From Halodesulfovibrio sp. (GTDB taxonomy: Bacteria; Desulfobacterota; Desulfovibrionia; Desulfovibrionales; Desulfovibrionaceae), in the NCBI GenBank assembly GCA_003252375.1, contig QKEJ01000007.1, positions 1 to 44,625 of the forward strand: a stretch of DNA of 44,625 nt, given 5' to 3'. The notes below the pieces were generated by a model. It saw only the letters and a list, made by a program, of their open reading frames with translations, ran no database searches and was not told the origin of the DNA. Positions 35,609 to 44,030 of this stretch are shown in pieces (position 1 is the stretch's first letter; the number at the start of each line of letters is the position of its first letter). A program made the translations under genes and the position numbers.

Positions 35609-37072
35609 ATGTCCGACATATACGCCCAGTCCCTTTCGGAAGTACGCGCCCGGCTGCAGGCCCGCGAGGTATCCGCCAGCGAGGCGGTCAGCTCCTGCCT
35701 GGCCCGCACCGAAGCCACCGAACCCAGCATACAGGCCATGCTGGCCATGCGCGCCGAGGAAGCGCTGGCCGAAGCCAAGGCCATGGATGCCGACGGTCCC
35801 GATCCCGAAAAGCCCCTGTGGGGCGTTCCGGTCACGGTCAAGGATGTCCTGTGCACTACGGGAATGCCCACCACCTGCGGCTCCAGGATTCTGGAGAACT
35901 TCACCCCGTTCTATGATGCCTTTGCCGTGCGCCGCCTCAAGGAGGCCGGCGCCATCATTCTGGGCAAGACCAACATGGACGAATTTGCCATGGGCTCCTC
36001 CACGGAGAATTCGGCCTACAAGACCACCCGCAACCCCTGGGATCTGGCCCGTGTTCCCGGCGGCTCGTCGGGCGGCTCGGCCGCCTCGGTTGCCGCATCC
36101 CAGGCCTTCGGGGCGCTCGGCACGGACACCGGCGGCTCCATCCGGCAGCCCGCCTCGCTCTGCGGCTGCGTCGGCATGAAGCCCACCTACGGCCGGGTTT
36201 CCCGCTACGGCATGGTGGCCTACGGCTCCTCGCTGGACCAGATAGGACCCATGACCCGCACGGTGGAAGACAACGCCCGCATGCTGCAGGTCATTGCAGG
36301 GCACGACCCCAAGGATTCCACCTGTGCCGATCTGGCCGTTCCCGACTATCTTGCCGCCCTTGGTCGCGAAGACCTCAAGGGGGTGCGCGTGGGCCTGCCC
36401 GCCGAATTCTGGGGCGAAGGGCTGGACCCCGAGGTCGAGGCCTCCTGTACCGCAGCCATCAAGACCCTGAAGGAACTGGGAGCGCAGCCCGTTGAGGTTT
36501 CGCTGCCTCTCTCGCGGTATGCCATTGCCGCGTACTACATCGTGGCCACGGCCGAAGCGAGCTCCAACCTCGCCCGATTCGACGGCGTGCGCTACGGATT
36601 CCGGGACAGCGAAGCCAGCGAACTGCTTGACCTGTACGTGAAATCACGCAGCAAGGGCTTTGGCGACGAAGTCCAGCGCCGCATCATGCTCGGCACCTAC
36701 GTGCTCTCCTCCGGCTATTATGACGCCTACTACCGCAAGGCGGCACAGGTGCGTCGCCGCATCCGCGAGGACTACGAAAAGGCGCTCACGCAGTGCGACG
36801 TGATCTGCGGACCGGCATCTCCGGTGGCGGCATGGAAGGTGGGAGAGCTGACCGACGATCCGCTCAAGATGTACCTCATGGACATCTACACCATCTCCCT
36901 GAACCTCGCCGGACTCCCCGGCATATCCGTGCCCGTGGGACGCGGAGCGGAAAGCGGCATGCCCGTTGGCCTGCAGCTGCTCGGCAAGGCCTTTGACGAG
37001 GCCACCCTCTATGGCGTGGCGCACGCCCTGGAAAAGGCCACCCCTCCGCTGGGCGCCCCCTCCGGGCTGTAG
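35609..37072 (+). CDS. gatA: Asp-tRNA(Asn)/Glu-tRNA(Gln) amidotransferase subunit A
   Basis: A 487-residue amidase-signature enzyme that releases ammonia from glutamine for tRNA-bound Glu/Asp. The Ser-cisSer-Lys triad is visible: Lys in [11 protein letters not shown], cis-Ser in [13 protein letters not shown], and nucleophile Ser in [16 protein letters not shown]. The [17 protein letters not shown] and [13 protein letters not shown] segments are GatA hallmarks. ATG 35609 has CGGAGA about 7 nt upstream. It is in an operon with gatC and followed by a terminator at 37097. The presence of GatCA implies a non-discriminating GluRS or AspRS, as is usual in Deltaproteobacteria. Confidence 0.96.
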   Translation: MSDIYAQSLSEVRARLQAREVSASEAVSSCLARTEATEPSIQAMLAMRAEEALAEAKAMDADGPDPEKPLWGVPVTVKDVLCTTGMPTTCGSRILENFTPFYDAFAVRRLKEAGAIILGKTNMDEFAMGSSTENSAYKTTRNPWDLARVPGGSSGGSAASVAASQAFGALGTDTGGSIRQPASLCGCVGMKPTYGRVSRYGMVAYGSSLDQIGPMTRTVEDNARMLQVIAGHDPKDSTCADLAVPDYLAALGREDLKGVRVGLPAEFWGEGLDPEVEASCTAAIKTLKELGAQPVEVSLPLSRYAIAAYYIVATAEASSNLARFDGVRYGFRDSEASELLDLYVKSRSKGFGDEVQRRIMLGTYVLSSGYYDAYYRKAAQVRRRIREDYEKALTQCDVICGPASPVAAWKVGELTDDPLKMYLMDIYTISLNLAGLPGISVPVGRGAESGMPVGLQLLGKAFDEATLYGVAHALEKATPPLGAPSGL

Positions 37073-37096
37073 CAGTCCGGACCGAACGAACTTCGG

Positions 37097-37138
37097 CAGG
37101 CAGGGAGGCGGCTTCACCCGTTGCCTCCCTGCCTGTTT
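37097..37138 (+). terminator. Rho-independent terminator after gatA
   Basis: A 13-bp perfect stem CAGGCAGGGAGGC / GCCTCCCTGCCTG (37097-37109 / 37123-37135), then TTT. Strong stem, short T-run. Confidence 0.8.
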
Positions 37139-37187
37139 CACGTACAATCACCGGAAAACCCAAACAGCAGACCCACCGGATGCCCCT

Positions 37188-38225
37188 ATGACCATCGCAG
37201 TCGCCGTCAGCGGCGGAACGGATTCCATGTTCGCCCTGCTCTCCCTGAAGGAGCAGGGGCATCAGGTCGTTGCGCTGCACGCCCACTTCCTGCCGCCGGA
37301 CCCGGCGCGCGAAGCAGCCATTGCCGACATGTGCCGGACGCTTGATGTGCCCTTCCATGCCGTTGACCTGCACGCAGAGTTCGAACGCTGCGTCGTGGCT
37401 CCCTTCATGGACGAATACGTGCACGCCCGCACGCCCAACCCATGCGCCCTGTGCAATGCCCGCATGAAATTCGGCGCCCTGTGGCAGGCCGCAAGAGATC
37501 TGGGGGCAACACACCTGGCCACGGGCCATTATGCCGTGCTGCACGACCACCCCGTCTACGGGCGGGTGCTGGCACGCGGGCATGACAGTACCAAGGACCA
37601 GAGCTACTTTCTGTCCCTGGTCCCGGCCGAAGCACTGACACAGGCGATCTTCCCGCTGGGAACGCTGACCAAGACGCACGTCAAATCCGAACTGGAACGG
37701 CGGGGACTGGTCCCCCCCTATCCAAGTGAGAGTCAGGAAATCTGCTTCGTACCCGGCGATGACTATAGGGCCTTCCTGCAACAACGCAAGATGACGCTGC
37801 CGGGCAGCGGGCCCATGGTCACGCCGGATGGCGAACGGGTGGGAACCCATCAGGGGCTGTGGCAGTATACGGAAGGACAACGCAAGGGCTTGGGCATCGC
37901 ATGGCGCGCGCCCCTCTACGTGATAGCCAAGAATGCGGCCCGAAACGAGCTGGTGGTGGGAGAAAAGGAGCACCTGCACGCGGCAGGCTGCATGGTGCAG
38001 GAACTGAATCTATTGGTAGCACCATCACTCTGGCCGGAAGAGCGATGGGCCCGAGTGCGCTACAGGCAGCAGGCACAGCCTGCCACGGTACGCCTGGAAC
38101 AATCGGAAAACATGGCGGTGCGCTTTGAAACACCCGGTACGCCCCCGGCGGCAGGACAGGTCTGCTGCATCTACGACGCCGATCACAACGTGCTCGGCGG
38201 GGGCATCATTACCGGTCTGCTCTAG
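37188..38225 (+). CDS. mnmA: tRNA-specific 2-thiouridylase
   Basis: A 345-residue PP-loop ATPase that thiolates U34 of Lys, Glu and Gln tRNAs. The PP-loop is AVAVSGGTDSMFALL (Thr replaces the more usual Val in SGGVDS). The first catalytic Cys is in TPNPCALCNARMKF and the second is in SQEICFVPGDDYRAFL. The TGHYA segment and the STKDQSYFLS region are typical. The C-terminal barrel domains end in V-L-G-G-G-I-I. It is slightly shorter than many MnmA proteins (about 360-370). The frame is open upstream through the gatA terminator but family similarity starts here. Its end overlaps the convergent response regulator by 17 nt. Confidence 0.92.
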   Translation: MTIAVAVSGGTDSMFALLSLKEQGHQVVALHAHFLPPDPAREAAIADMCRTLDVPFHAVDLHAEFERCVVAPFMDEYVHARTPNPCALCNARMKFGALWQAARDLGATHLATGHYAVLHDHPVYGRVLARGHDSTKDQSYFLSLVPAEALTQAIFPLGTLTKTHVKSELERRGLVPPYPSESQEICFVPGDDYRAFLQQRKMTLPGSGPMVTPDGERVGTHQGLWQYTEGQRKGLGIAWRAPLYVIAKNAARNELVVGEKEHLHAAGCMVQELNLLVAPSLWPEERWARVRYRQQAQPATVRLEQSENMAVRFETPGTPPAAGQVCCIYDADHNVLGGGIITGLL

Positions 38226-38667
38226 GTTCCCCAACGCCCTCATGCCCCGCCGGCGCAGCCGGAACAAGGCTCCGCACAGCCGCCAGCAGGCCATCATGAT
38301 CCAGCGGTTTCTCAAGAAAGGCGTCGGCACCAATGAGCGTGGCGGTATCCCGTGCAGTTTCCAGTGTCAGAAACGAGGTACCGGCCGTCATGGCCAGCAC
38401 ACGCACGCGGGGAAACTCCCGCTTCAGCTGCAATATGGTCTGCAACCCGTCCTGTTCAGGCATGAACAGATCCGTAATGACGATGTCCGCACCATGGCGG
38501 CGAACCAACTCCATTCCCGAGGCCCCATTGTCAGCAATGCTGACCGCGTATCCGTACCCCGTGAGGATGGTGCGGACCAGCATGCGACAGAGCTGATCGT
38601 CATCCATGACCACAACCAGCCCCTTTGCTGCGCCATGGAGCGCTTCACGGGTTGCCATGGCGCACAT
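38209..38667 (-). CDS. Stand-alone receiver-domain protein (CheY-like)
   Basis: A 152-residue single-domain response regulator. It has the acidic patch DDD (residues 22-24, VVVMDDDQLCRML), the phospho-acceptor in VITDLFMPEQDGLQTI, the switch Thr in VLAMTAGTS and the Lys in AFLEKPLDHDG. There is no output domain; the C-terminal tail of about 15 residues is Pro/Ala/Glu-rich. Its ATG overlaps the upstream stop as TAATG, so it is translationally coupled to the CII-like gene. Its 3' end overlaps mnmA by 17 nt on the opposite strand. It may relay phosphoryl groups or act by protein contact; the partner is unknown. The operon is probably switched on by the adjacent sigma-54 activator. Confidence 0.87.
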   Translation of the reverse strand: MCAMATREALHGAAKGLVVVMDDDQLCRMLVRTILTGYGYAVSIADNGASGMELVRRHGADIVITDLFMPEQDGLQTILQLKREFPRVRVLAMTAGTSFLTLETARDTATLIGADAFLEKPLDHDGLLAAVRSLVPAAPAGHEGVGEPRADR

Positions 38668-38960
38668 TATGCGGAATGCAGGCTGGTTGCTGCCGAGACT
38701 GCTTCCTGCTCTCCTTCCTGGGCATTACTGACCAACGCGTACCCGAACTGACCTGCCATGTAGCGCAGGGGCTCGATGTTGCCGGTCCTTCGCATGATGT
38801 CCATGAGCGTCTCCACCCCCAGTTTCGCTCCGGTGTCATACGGGTTCACTTCGCGCAACAGCGTAGAATAGGACTTCCCCACGTCCTTGGCCAACGCCTT
38901 GGCCGGGATCTGGCTGTTCAGGACAACCTGATGCACGATTCTCATAAGCTCTGAAATCAT
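38667..38960 (-). CDS. Phage regulatory protein CII-like (CP76 family) small DNA-binding protein
   Basis: A 97-residue protein. The central part IPAKALAKDVGKSYSTLLRE, followed by N-P-Y-D-T-G-A-K-L-G-V-E-T-L-M-D-I-M, matches the phage CII (CP76-type) pattern, in which a helix-turn-helix is followed by the 'tL..i....' helix. Such proteins regulate lysogeny in Mu/P2-like phages, but no other phage gene is near. GGAGGGGAG 5 nt before the ATG fixes the start. It is the first gene of a two-gene operon with the CheY-like protein, and a probable sigma-54 promoter lies about 43 nt upstream (39003-39016). The family call rests on pattern recognition and is fairly but not completely secure. Confidence 0.72.
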   Translation of the reverse strand: MISELMRIVHQVVLNSQIPAKALAKDVGKSYSTLLREVNPYDTGAKLGVETLMDIMRRTGNIEPLRYMAGQFGYALVSNAQEGEQEAVSAATSLHSA

Positions 38961-39002
38961 ACGTACTCCCCTCCAGTGATTAGCGATATCATCACAGGAT
39001 GA

Positions 39003-39016
39003 GCAATATGTATGCC
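39003..39016 (-). promoter_or_regulatory. Probable sigma-54 (-24/-12) promoter of the CII-like/receiver operon
   Basis: On the minus strand the sequence CGGCATACATATTGCT shows GG-N10-GC with the TTGC(T) -12 element intact and GGCA of the -24 element (TGGCAC consensus; T and C differ). The predicted start of transcription is near 38991, giving a leader of about 31 nt to the ATG at 38960. A sigma-54 activator is encoded just upstream (39133-40647). Confidence 0.65.
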
Positions 39017-39090
39017 GATCAAGAATATCGGAGAGCCCCTGATATTAAACGAGGTGAGCGATAGCTGGATGGGATTTGAAAGGTGCAACT

Positions 39091-39125
39091 ATTTAAAGTG
39101 TAAATTTTTAGTTTACACTTTAAAT
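39091..39125. promoter_or_regulatory. 14-bp perfect inverted repeat, probable enhancer site of the sigma-54 activator
   Basis: ATTTAAAGTGTAAA (39091-39104) and its exact reverse complement (39112-39125) flank the 7-nt TTTTTAG. The centre is about 117 bp upstream of the predicted sigma-54 start site, where NtrC-type activators bind. It also lies 8 nt past the activator gene's stop, so it could act as a weak hairpin there, though no U-run follows on that strand. Confidence 0.6.
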
Positions 39126-39132
39126 AACAAAT

Positions 39133-40647
39133 TTATTCATTCGCGCGCCAGACCCGCATGATTCCGTGCTTGCGCAGCATGGTATAGAGACGCTGGCGAG
39201 AAATACCCGCCATAATGCTGGCCTGAGTAATATTGCCGTCCGTGACGTCCAGCAATCGTTCAAGATAGTTCCGCTCCACGTCCTGAAGCGCCGCTTCGCG
39301 GTATGCCTTCCAGAGGGGAAGGATCTCGGCAGAAGCATCCGCGCGCTTCGGCAGCCCGCTCTTCCCCGTGTCCGAGGAGGCCGCTCCCGAATTTTCATGA
39401 CGCTCCTGCACGGCACGAGACTGCGCCTGCGAGCCGGAGGGGATGGCAAAGCCATCCATCTGCCGTGTCCGCCCCGTATCAATGCGGGACCGAGCCACCG
39501 CCACCCGGATACTGCTGGGCAGATGCTCCGGCAACAACTCGGAGGAAAAGCGCCCGCGAATGAGGCTTTGCTCCACAACGTGCAGTAGTTCCCGCACGTT
39601 GCCCGGCCACGTGTAGCCTTCCAGTTCCCTGAGATAGGCATCATTCAGGGACTTGTGGGCAAATCCGTACCGTGCACACCCCCGTTCCACAAACAGCAGA
39701 ACCAGTTCCGGAACATCCTCCAGGCGCTCTCGCAGCGGAGGCAGGCTGAAATGAATGGCCTGCAGGCGGAAAAGCAGATCCTTCCGGAAGGTGCCGCGCC
39801 CCACCATCTCGCTGAGGGGGCGGTTTGTGGCCGCAACAAGCCTGAAATCACTTGAAATTTCTCGCTCACTCCCCACAGGACGGAACCGCTGATCCTCAAG
39901 TACCCGCAAAAAGGCCCGCTGCTGAGGCAGAGCCAGTTCGCCCACCTCATCCAGAAACAGCGTCCCGCCGTCGGCCTGCAGCACCAGCCCATCCCGCGCA
40001 CGATCCGCCCCGGTAAACGCACCACGTTCGTGCCCGAAAAGCTCGCTTTCGGTAAGCGTCTTGGCAAGCGCCCCGCAGTCCACGGTGACAAAAGGGCCTT
40101 TCATGCGCTCGCTGTTCCGGTGAATGGCCCGGGCGAACAGCTCCTTGCCCGTTCCCGTCTCCCCCGTGATCAGCACGGGAGCCCCGCTTGAGGCGGCCTC
40201 TGCCAGCAGACGATAGCATCGTTGCATGGCTGCGCTGCTTCCCACAATGCCATGCCGTTCCGGTTCGCGCAGCTGGCGCACGCCCTTGCGGTACTGAAGC
40301 GCCCGGTGCACGGTCTGGCGCATGGAACTGAGAGAGGCCGGTTTGCTTATGTAGTCCAGCGCACCGTTGCGAATGGCCTGCTCCGCATCATCCGCATGCC
40401 CGTCGCCCGTTATGATGACGATTTCCGGCGCATGAAGCGACTGCCCTATGACGGGAATAAGAGAAAGGCCGTCGCCATCCGGCAAACACACGTCCAGAAA
40501 GACCAGATCAAAGTCGTGTGCGGCGAGCATCCGTTGCCCTTCGGCAATGGAGCCGGCCCCCAGCACCTCATGTTCGTCCAGCAGCATGGCGGCGGCCAGC
40601 ATCTCTCTGAACAGTGCATCGTCATCCAGTATCAGAATCCGGGCCAC
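39133..40647 (-). CDS. Sigma-54-dependent response regulator (NtrC family)
   Basis: A 504-residue activator. The receiver domain (1-115) has D52 in [13 protein letters not shown]. The AAA+ domain (about 130-360) has Walker A GETGTGKE, the sigma-54 contact loop GAFTGA intact (about 209-214) and Walker [14 protein letters not shown] low-complexity linker (about 385-445) precedes the Fis-type helix-turn-helix ([20 protein letters not shown]). The start is set at GTG 40647, because AAGGTGG is 5 nt upstream and the protein then begins [13 protein letters not shown] 40656 would add three residues. It lies directly behind the kinase gene (40660-41685), its probable partner, and is expected to activate the CII-like/receiver operon through the site at 39091-39125. 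Confidence 0.93.
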   Translation of the reverse strand: MARILILDDDALFREMLAAAMLLDEHEVLGAGSIAEGQRMLAAHDFDLVFLDVCLPDGDGLSLIPVIGQSLHAPEIVIITGDGHADDAEQAIRNGALDYISKPASLSSMRQTVHRALQYRKGVRQLREPERHGIVGSSAAMQRCYRLLAEAASSGAPVLITGETGTGKELFARAIHRNSERMKGPFVTVDCGALAKTLTESELFGHERGAFTGADRARDGLVLQADGGTLFLDEVGELALPQQRAFLRVLEDQRFRPVGSEREISSDFRLVAATNRPLSEMVGRGTFRKDLLFRLQAIHFSLPPLRERLEDVPELVLLFVERGCARYGFAHKSLNDAYLRELEGYTWPGNVRELLHVVEQSLIRGRFSSELLPEHLPSSIRVAVARSRIDTGRTRQMDGFAIPSGSQAQSRAVQERHENSGAASSDTGKSGLPKRADASAEILPLWKAYREAALQDVERNYLERLLDVTDGNITQASIMAGISRQRLYTMLRKHGIMRVWRANE

Positions 40648-40659
40648 GGGCACCACCTT

Positions 40660-41685
40660 CTACACGGCTGCTTGGCGGGACCGGGGGAGCCAGACCCGCA
40701 CCATTGTTCCACGTCCCGGAAAGGAACTGACGGCCAACCTGCCGCCATGAGCCCGGACAATCCCGTTTGCAAGCGATAACCCCAGCCCCTCGGCACCACC
40801 GGCCTCACGCGTGGTAAAGTACGGCTCAAGGCACCGGTCGAGCACATCGGGAGCCATGCCGCATCCTGTATCCAGCAGTTCCATCATGACCGGCCAATCC
40901 GGACTGCCCCCCGGCTGCACCGCCACATTGAGGATACCGCCCGCCTGCATGGCGGCGACGGCGTTGTCCCACAGGGCATCAAAGGCCACCTGCATGAAGG
41001 CCGGGTCCAGAGAAACACGCGGCAGCGGATCATGCACATCCATTTCGATCCGCATACCGACAGGCAACGTCGCCTCCCGGCTGCGACACCAGAGGCCCGC
41101 ATATTCAGAGAGTTGGCAGGATTCCACGGCAAGGTCAACCTTGCCCCCAAGCATGCGTCCGCGTCGTATGCCGCTGCGGGCCACTTCGCATCCCTTGAGG
41201 ATATTTTCGAGGCAGCGTTCCCGCATGGCCTGTCGCTCATCCCCGCACGATGACGCAATTTCCGCAAATCCCTGAATGGACGCCAGGGCGTTGTTGAATT
41301 CGTGGGTCAACCCGCCGGCAAACTGATGCACGACACGCCAGCAGCGTTCGGGCGACTCGGCCACGTGGCCATCAACACTTTTCCGCACCAGCAGCAGCAC
41401 GCCCACGGCATCACTCCCGGGGGCACCATCAAAGGGCAGTACCTCCGCCATGACGCCGGGCGTGGCGCCGCCCGTGCTCCCCAACTCGCCGCGCCAGGCG
41501 CGTGTGCCGGTTATGGCTCCCGAAAGATCGGGCGGAATGTCCGCCAGCATCGGCAGCACCCACGGTTCTTCTCCGGGATGGATGCCCAACAGGGATGCAA
41601 AAAGACCGTTACTGTGGCGCACCACCCCGGCTGTATCAACAAAGGCTACACCCAACCCGCACCTGTCAAGAACGCTCGCGGTCAT
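40660..41685 (-). CDS. Soluble PAS histidine kinase (NtrB-like)
   Basis: A 341-residue cytoplasmic kinase with no membrane helix. The N-terminal PAS-like domain (about 1-105) has LGVAFVDTAGVVRHSNGLFA. The phospho-acceptor is H128 in GGLTHEFNNALASIQGF, a variant of the NtrB/AtoS-type H-box. ATPase boxes are ALWDNAVAAMQAGG (N), DTGCGMAP (G1), Y-F-T-T-R-E-A-G-G-A-E-G-L-G-L-S-L-A (F/G2). An upstream-extended frame to 41946 runs into uvrC and lacks similarity; GGGAGG about 4 nt before ATG 41685 supports the short form. It is followed after 12 nt by the sigma-54 activator. The signal is intracellular and unknown. Confidence 0.92.
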   Translation of the reverse strand: MTASVLDRCGLGVAFVDTAGVVRHSNGLFASLLGIHPGEEPWVLPMLADIPPDLSGAITGTRAWRGELGSTGGATPGVMAEVLPFDGAPGSDAVGVLLLVRKSVDGHVAESPERCWRVVHQFAGGLTHEFNNALASIQGFAEIASSCGDERQAMRERCLENILKGCEVARSGIRRGRMLGGKVDLAVESCQLSEYAGLWCRSREATLPVGMRIEMDVHDPLPRVSLDPAFMQVAFDALWDNAVAAMQAGGILNVAVQPGGSPDWPVMMELLDTGCGMAPDVLDRCLEPYFTTREAGGAEGLGLSLANGIVRAHGGRLAVSSFPGRGTMVRVWLPRSRQAAV

Positions 41686-41848
41686 ACTCCCTCCCGTATG
41701 CCTTGCCTGCGCACGGTGCAGCATGGTCGGATACACCGACCCTGCCGCCCCCAACACCATGTTCCGTGCGTTTCCAAATATTCGAACACAAATACCCGCA
41801 TCTGATATGACGAATAGGGAAGTCGAGGCAACCCCCAATACAGGGAGA

Positions 41849-43735
41849 CTATTTTTGCGTGCGCATGGCTGCAAGCCCGGCCCGGATGCGCTGCGCCTTG
41901 GCCCGGCCCACGCCCGGCACCGCCGCCAGCTGCTCTTCCGAGGCATCGGCCATTTCGCGCAGTGAGGAAAAATGCGTCCACAGCGCTTTCGCCAAGGCGG
42001 GCCCCACCCCTTCTATGCGCTGCAGTTCAGCAGCCAGGGCGGTTCCGGCACGCGCCTTGCGATGTCGCCGGATGGAGTAGTCGTGCACGCTGTCGCGCAC
42101 AAGCTGCAAAAACAGCAATTCGGACGACCCCGGCCGCATGCTGACCGGATTGCTCCGGCCGGGCAGGAAAATGGCATCCGCCACGTTCCCCTTGCGCCGG
42201 TCGGGTCTGCCTCCTTCCTCCGTTCGTGCCTTGGCAATGGACGCCACGGCAAACAGGCCTTCTGCTCCCTGCTCCCGGAGTACGGAACAGACGGCGCCAA
42301 GCTGTCCTCGGCCACCATCCACGAGCAGAAGGTCCGGCCAGGGAGGTCCGGATTCCAACCGGCGTTCCATCCAGCGGGCCAGCACGGCATAATCATCACC
42401 GCCAGCCTCTTCGTCGGCAAAGGCATACGTACGGTAGTGCTCCTTGGCAGGCTTGCCATCCATGAATACCACCATGCCCACGCGCGTATCCCGGCCGCTG
42501 GTATGGGAAACATCCACCGCCTCGATGCGCACGGGCGGGGCCTGAAGATCAAGCCGGGCGGCGAGAATGGCGGCAACATCCTGTTCCCGCGCCGTTCTGG
42601 CCGCCTCCACCGCGTTGGTCTGCGCCATGGTGACAAGACGGTTTTCCGTGTCGTTTCCGGGTGAAACAATGCGGACCGTACCGCCACGCATATCGGCCAG
42701 TGACTCGGCAAGTGCAACCAGACCTGCTCCCTGCTCCCCGCTTGCATCGGCATCCTCCCGTCCGGGTTCGGCGGCATCGGACTCCAGCGCCCATGGCAGC
42801 ACAATGCGGGGGGGGATGACACTCTGCGGCCCATAGAACTGGGCCAGAAAACTGAGCAGCACCTCCGGGGCTTCCTCAAAGGAAAGTCCGCTCCAGAAGA
42901 AGTTGCGCGTATCCAGCAAAATGCCCCCACGGATAAAGAGCACGCCAAGGGCCACGCCCTTGCCCGTATCCGCCATGCCAATCACATCGGCGTCCCTGGC
43001 GTTGTGCAGCACAGCGGCCTGCTTTTCCACGGTCCGCCGGATGGCGGCAATCTGATCCCGCAGAACGGCTGCCTGCTCAAAAGCCATGGCCTCCGAGGCG
43101 TCCAGCATCTGGCCATGCAGCAGGTCCAGCAATTCGGAGGAACGCCCCTTGAGAAGCATTTCCACCCGGCTCACTTGTTCGCGGTACAGCGCGTTGTCCA
43201 CGGGCAGACAGCAGGGGCCGAAACAATGCCCCATATAATGATACAGGCAGGGGCGGACGCGATTCCGAAACGCCTTGTCCGAACAACGCCGCAAACGGAA
43301 GAGCCCGTGCACCGCCTTCCAGGTGTCGCGTGCCGCCTGCGCCGAAGTGTAGGGCCCGAAATAGGTCGCCCCGTCGCGCACCACCTTGCGCGTCAGAGTC
43401 AAACGCGGCCATTCCTGCTGTGTGGTCAGCTTGAAAAGCACATACTGCTTGTCATCGCGCAGCACGATATTGTAGCGCGGCCGATGCTTCTTGATGAGGC
43501 TGGCTTCCAGCAGCAGCGCCTCCTTCTCCGTGGTGGTGGAGATGGTATCCACCGTGCGCGCCATGCGCAGCATGGCCCGGGTCTTGGGCGTAAGCGTCTC
43601 ATCGGGCCGAAAATACGAGGCAAGGCGCTTGCGCAGCACCTTGGCCTTGCCCACATAGACAACCCTGCCCCCGGCATCCTTAAAGAGATAGATACCCGGA
43701 GTAAGAGGAATGGCGGTGAGATCGATGCGTTCCAT
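41849..43735 (-). CDS. uvrC: Excinuclease ABC subunit C
   Basis: A 628-residue nucleotide-excision-repair nuclease that makes the dual incisions with UvrB. The GIY-YIG domain (about 13-95) has TPGIYLFKDAGGRVVYVGKA for the 3' cut. A UVR/UvrB-binding motif (about 203-238) follows. The RNase H-like C-terminal nuclease has EAVDVSHTSG and LLLVDGGRGQLG with their Asp residues and VHDYSIRRHRKAR with the His, for the 5' cut. Helix-hairpin-helix motifs lie in the last 65 residues (RIEGVGPALAKALWTHF). The start at 43735 is chosen because similarity begins at MERIDLTAIPLTPGIY; the frame is open further upstream into AT-rich DNA. Confidence 0.95.
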   Translation of the reverse strand: MERIDLTAIPLTPGIYLFKDAGGRVVYVGKAKVLRKRLASYFRPDETLTPKTRAMLRMARTVDTISTTTEKEALLLEASLIKKHRPRYNIVLRDDKQYVLFKLTTQQEWPRLTLTRKVVRDGATYFGPYTSAQAARDTWKAVHGLFRLRRCSDKAFRNRVRPCLYHYMGHCFGPCCLPVDNALYREQVSRVEMLLKGRSSELLDLLHGQMLDASEAMAFEQAAVLRDQIAAIRRTVEKQAAVLHNARDADVIGMADTGKGVALGVLFIRGGILLDTRNFFWSGLSFEEAPEVLLSFLAQFYGPQSVIPPRIVLPWALESDAAEPGREDADASGEQGAGLVALAESLADMRGGTVRIVSPGNDTENRLVTMAQTNAVEAARTAREQDVAAILAARLDLQAPPVRIEAVDVSHTSGRDTRVGMVVFMDGKPAKEHYRTYAFADEEAGGDDYAVLARWMERRLESGPPWPDLLLVDGGRGQLGAVCSVLREQGAEGLFAVASIAKARTEEGGRPDRRKGNVADAIFLPGRSNPVSMRPGSSELLFLQLVRDSVHDYSIRRHRKARAGTALAAELQRIEGVGPALAKALWTHFSSLREMADASEEQLAAVPGVGRAKAQRIRAGLAAMRTQK

Positions 43736-44030
43736 AAATAATGGCCTAAAACGTCCCCCCACAAATGTCAAGATTATGACACATGCCAATTTATAATACC
43801 GCACGTACCGCGCCCCGTGACCAGAATCAATGTCTAGAAAGTATTTAACATACCTAATTTTAAAATAAAAAACCATCATCATCGGCATTTTGAAACAAAC
43901 ACATGCCACGTAAAAAAAATTTTACCTTTTGCTTGCCATGGGTTTTCGTCTGCGATAAATCTTTCGTAACGTTATTTAGGTCATCCGCGTCAGGATACTC
44001 GCAAATGCAAAAAGAAGAAGGAAAAGACAA
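43736..44030. promoter_or_regulatory. AT-rich divergent control region between uvrC and the porin gene
   Basis: 295 nt with no gene. An inverted repeat TGTCA-N6-TGACA is at 43766-43781, and TATAAT at 43792-43797. Upstream of the porin gene there is an A/T tract (43910-43925, GTAAAA-N4-TTTTAC) placed like an UP element, then TTGCCA (43933-43938) and GATAAA (43954-43959), a -35/-10 pair with a rather short 15-nt spacer. The predicted porin leader is about 65 nt and ends in an AAGGA ribosome site. Confidence 0.4.

Noticed and set aside
41686..41946. Longer N-terminus of the NtrB-like kinase
   Set aside because: The extension overlaps uvrC, is Arg/Pro-rich and lacks similarity; a good ribosome site precedes 41685.
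43736..43909. 58-residue N-terminal extension of UvrC
   Set aside because: AT-rich, non-conserved sequence upstream of the universal UvrC start.
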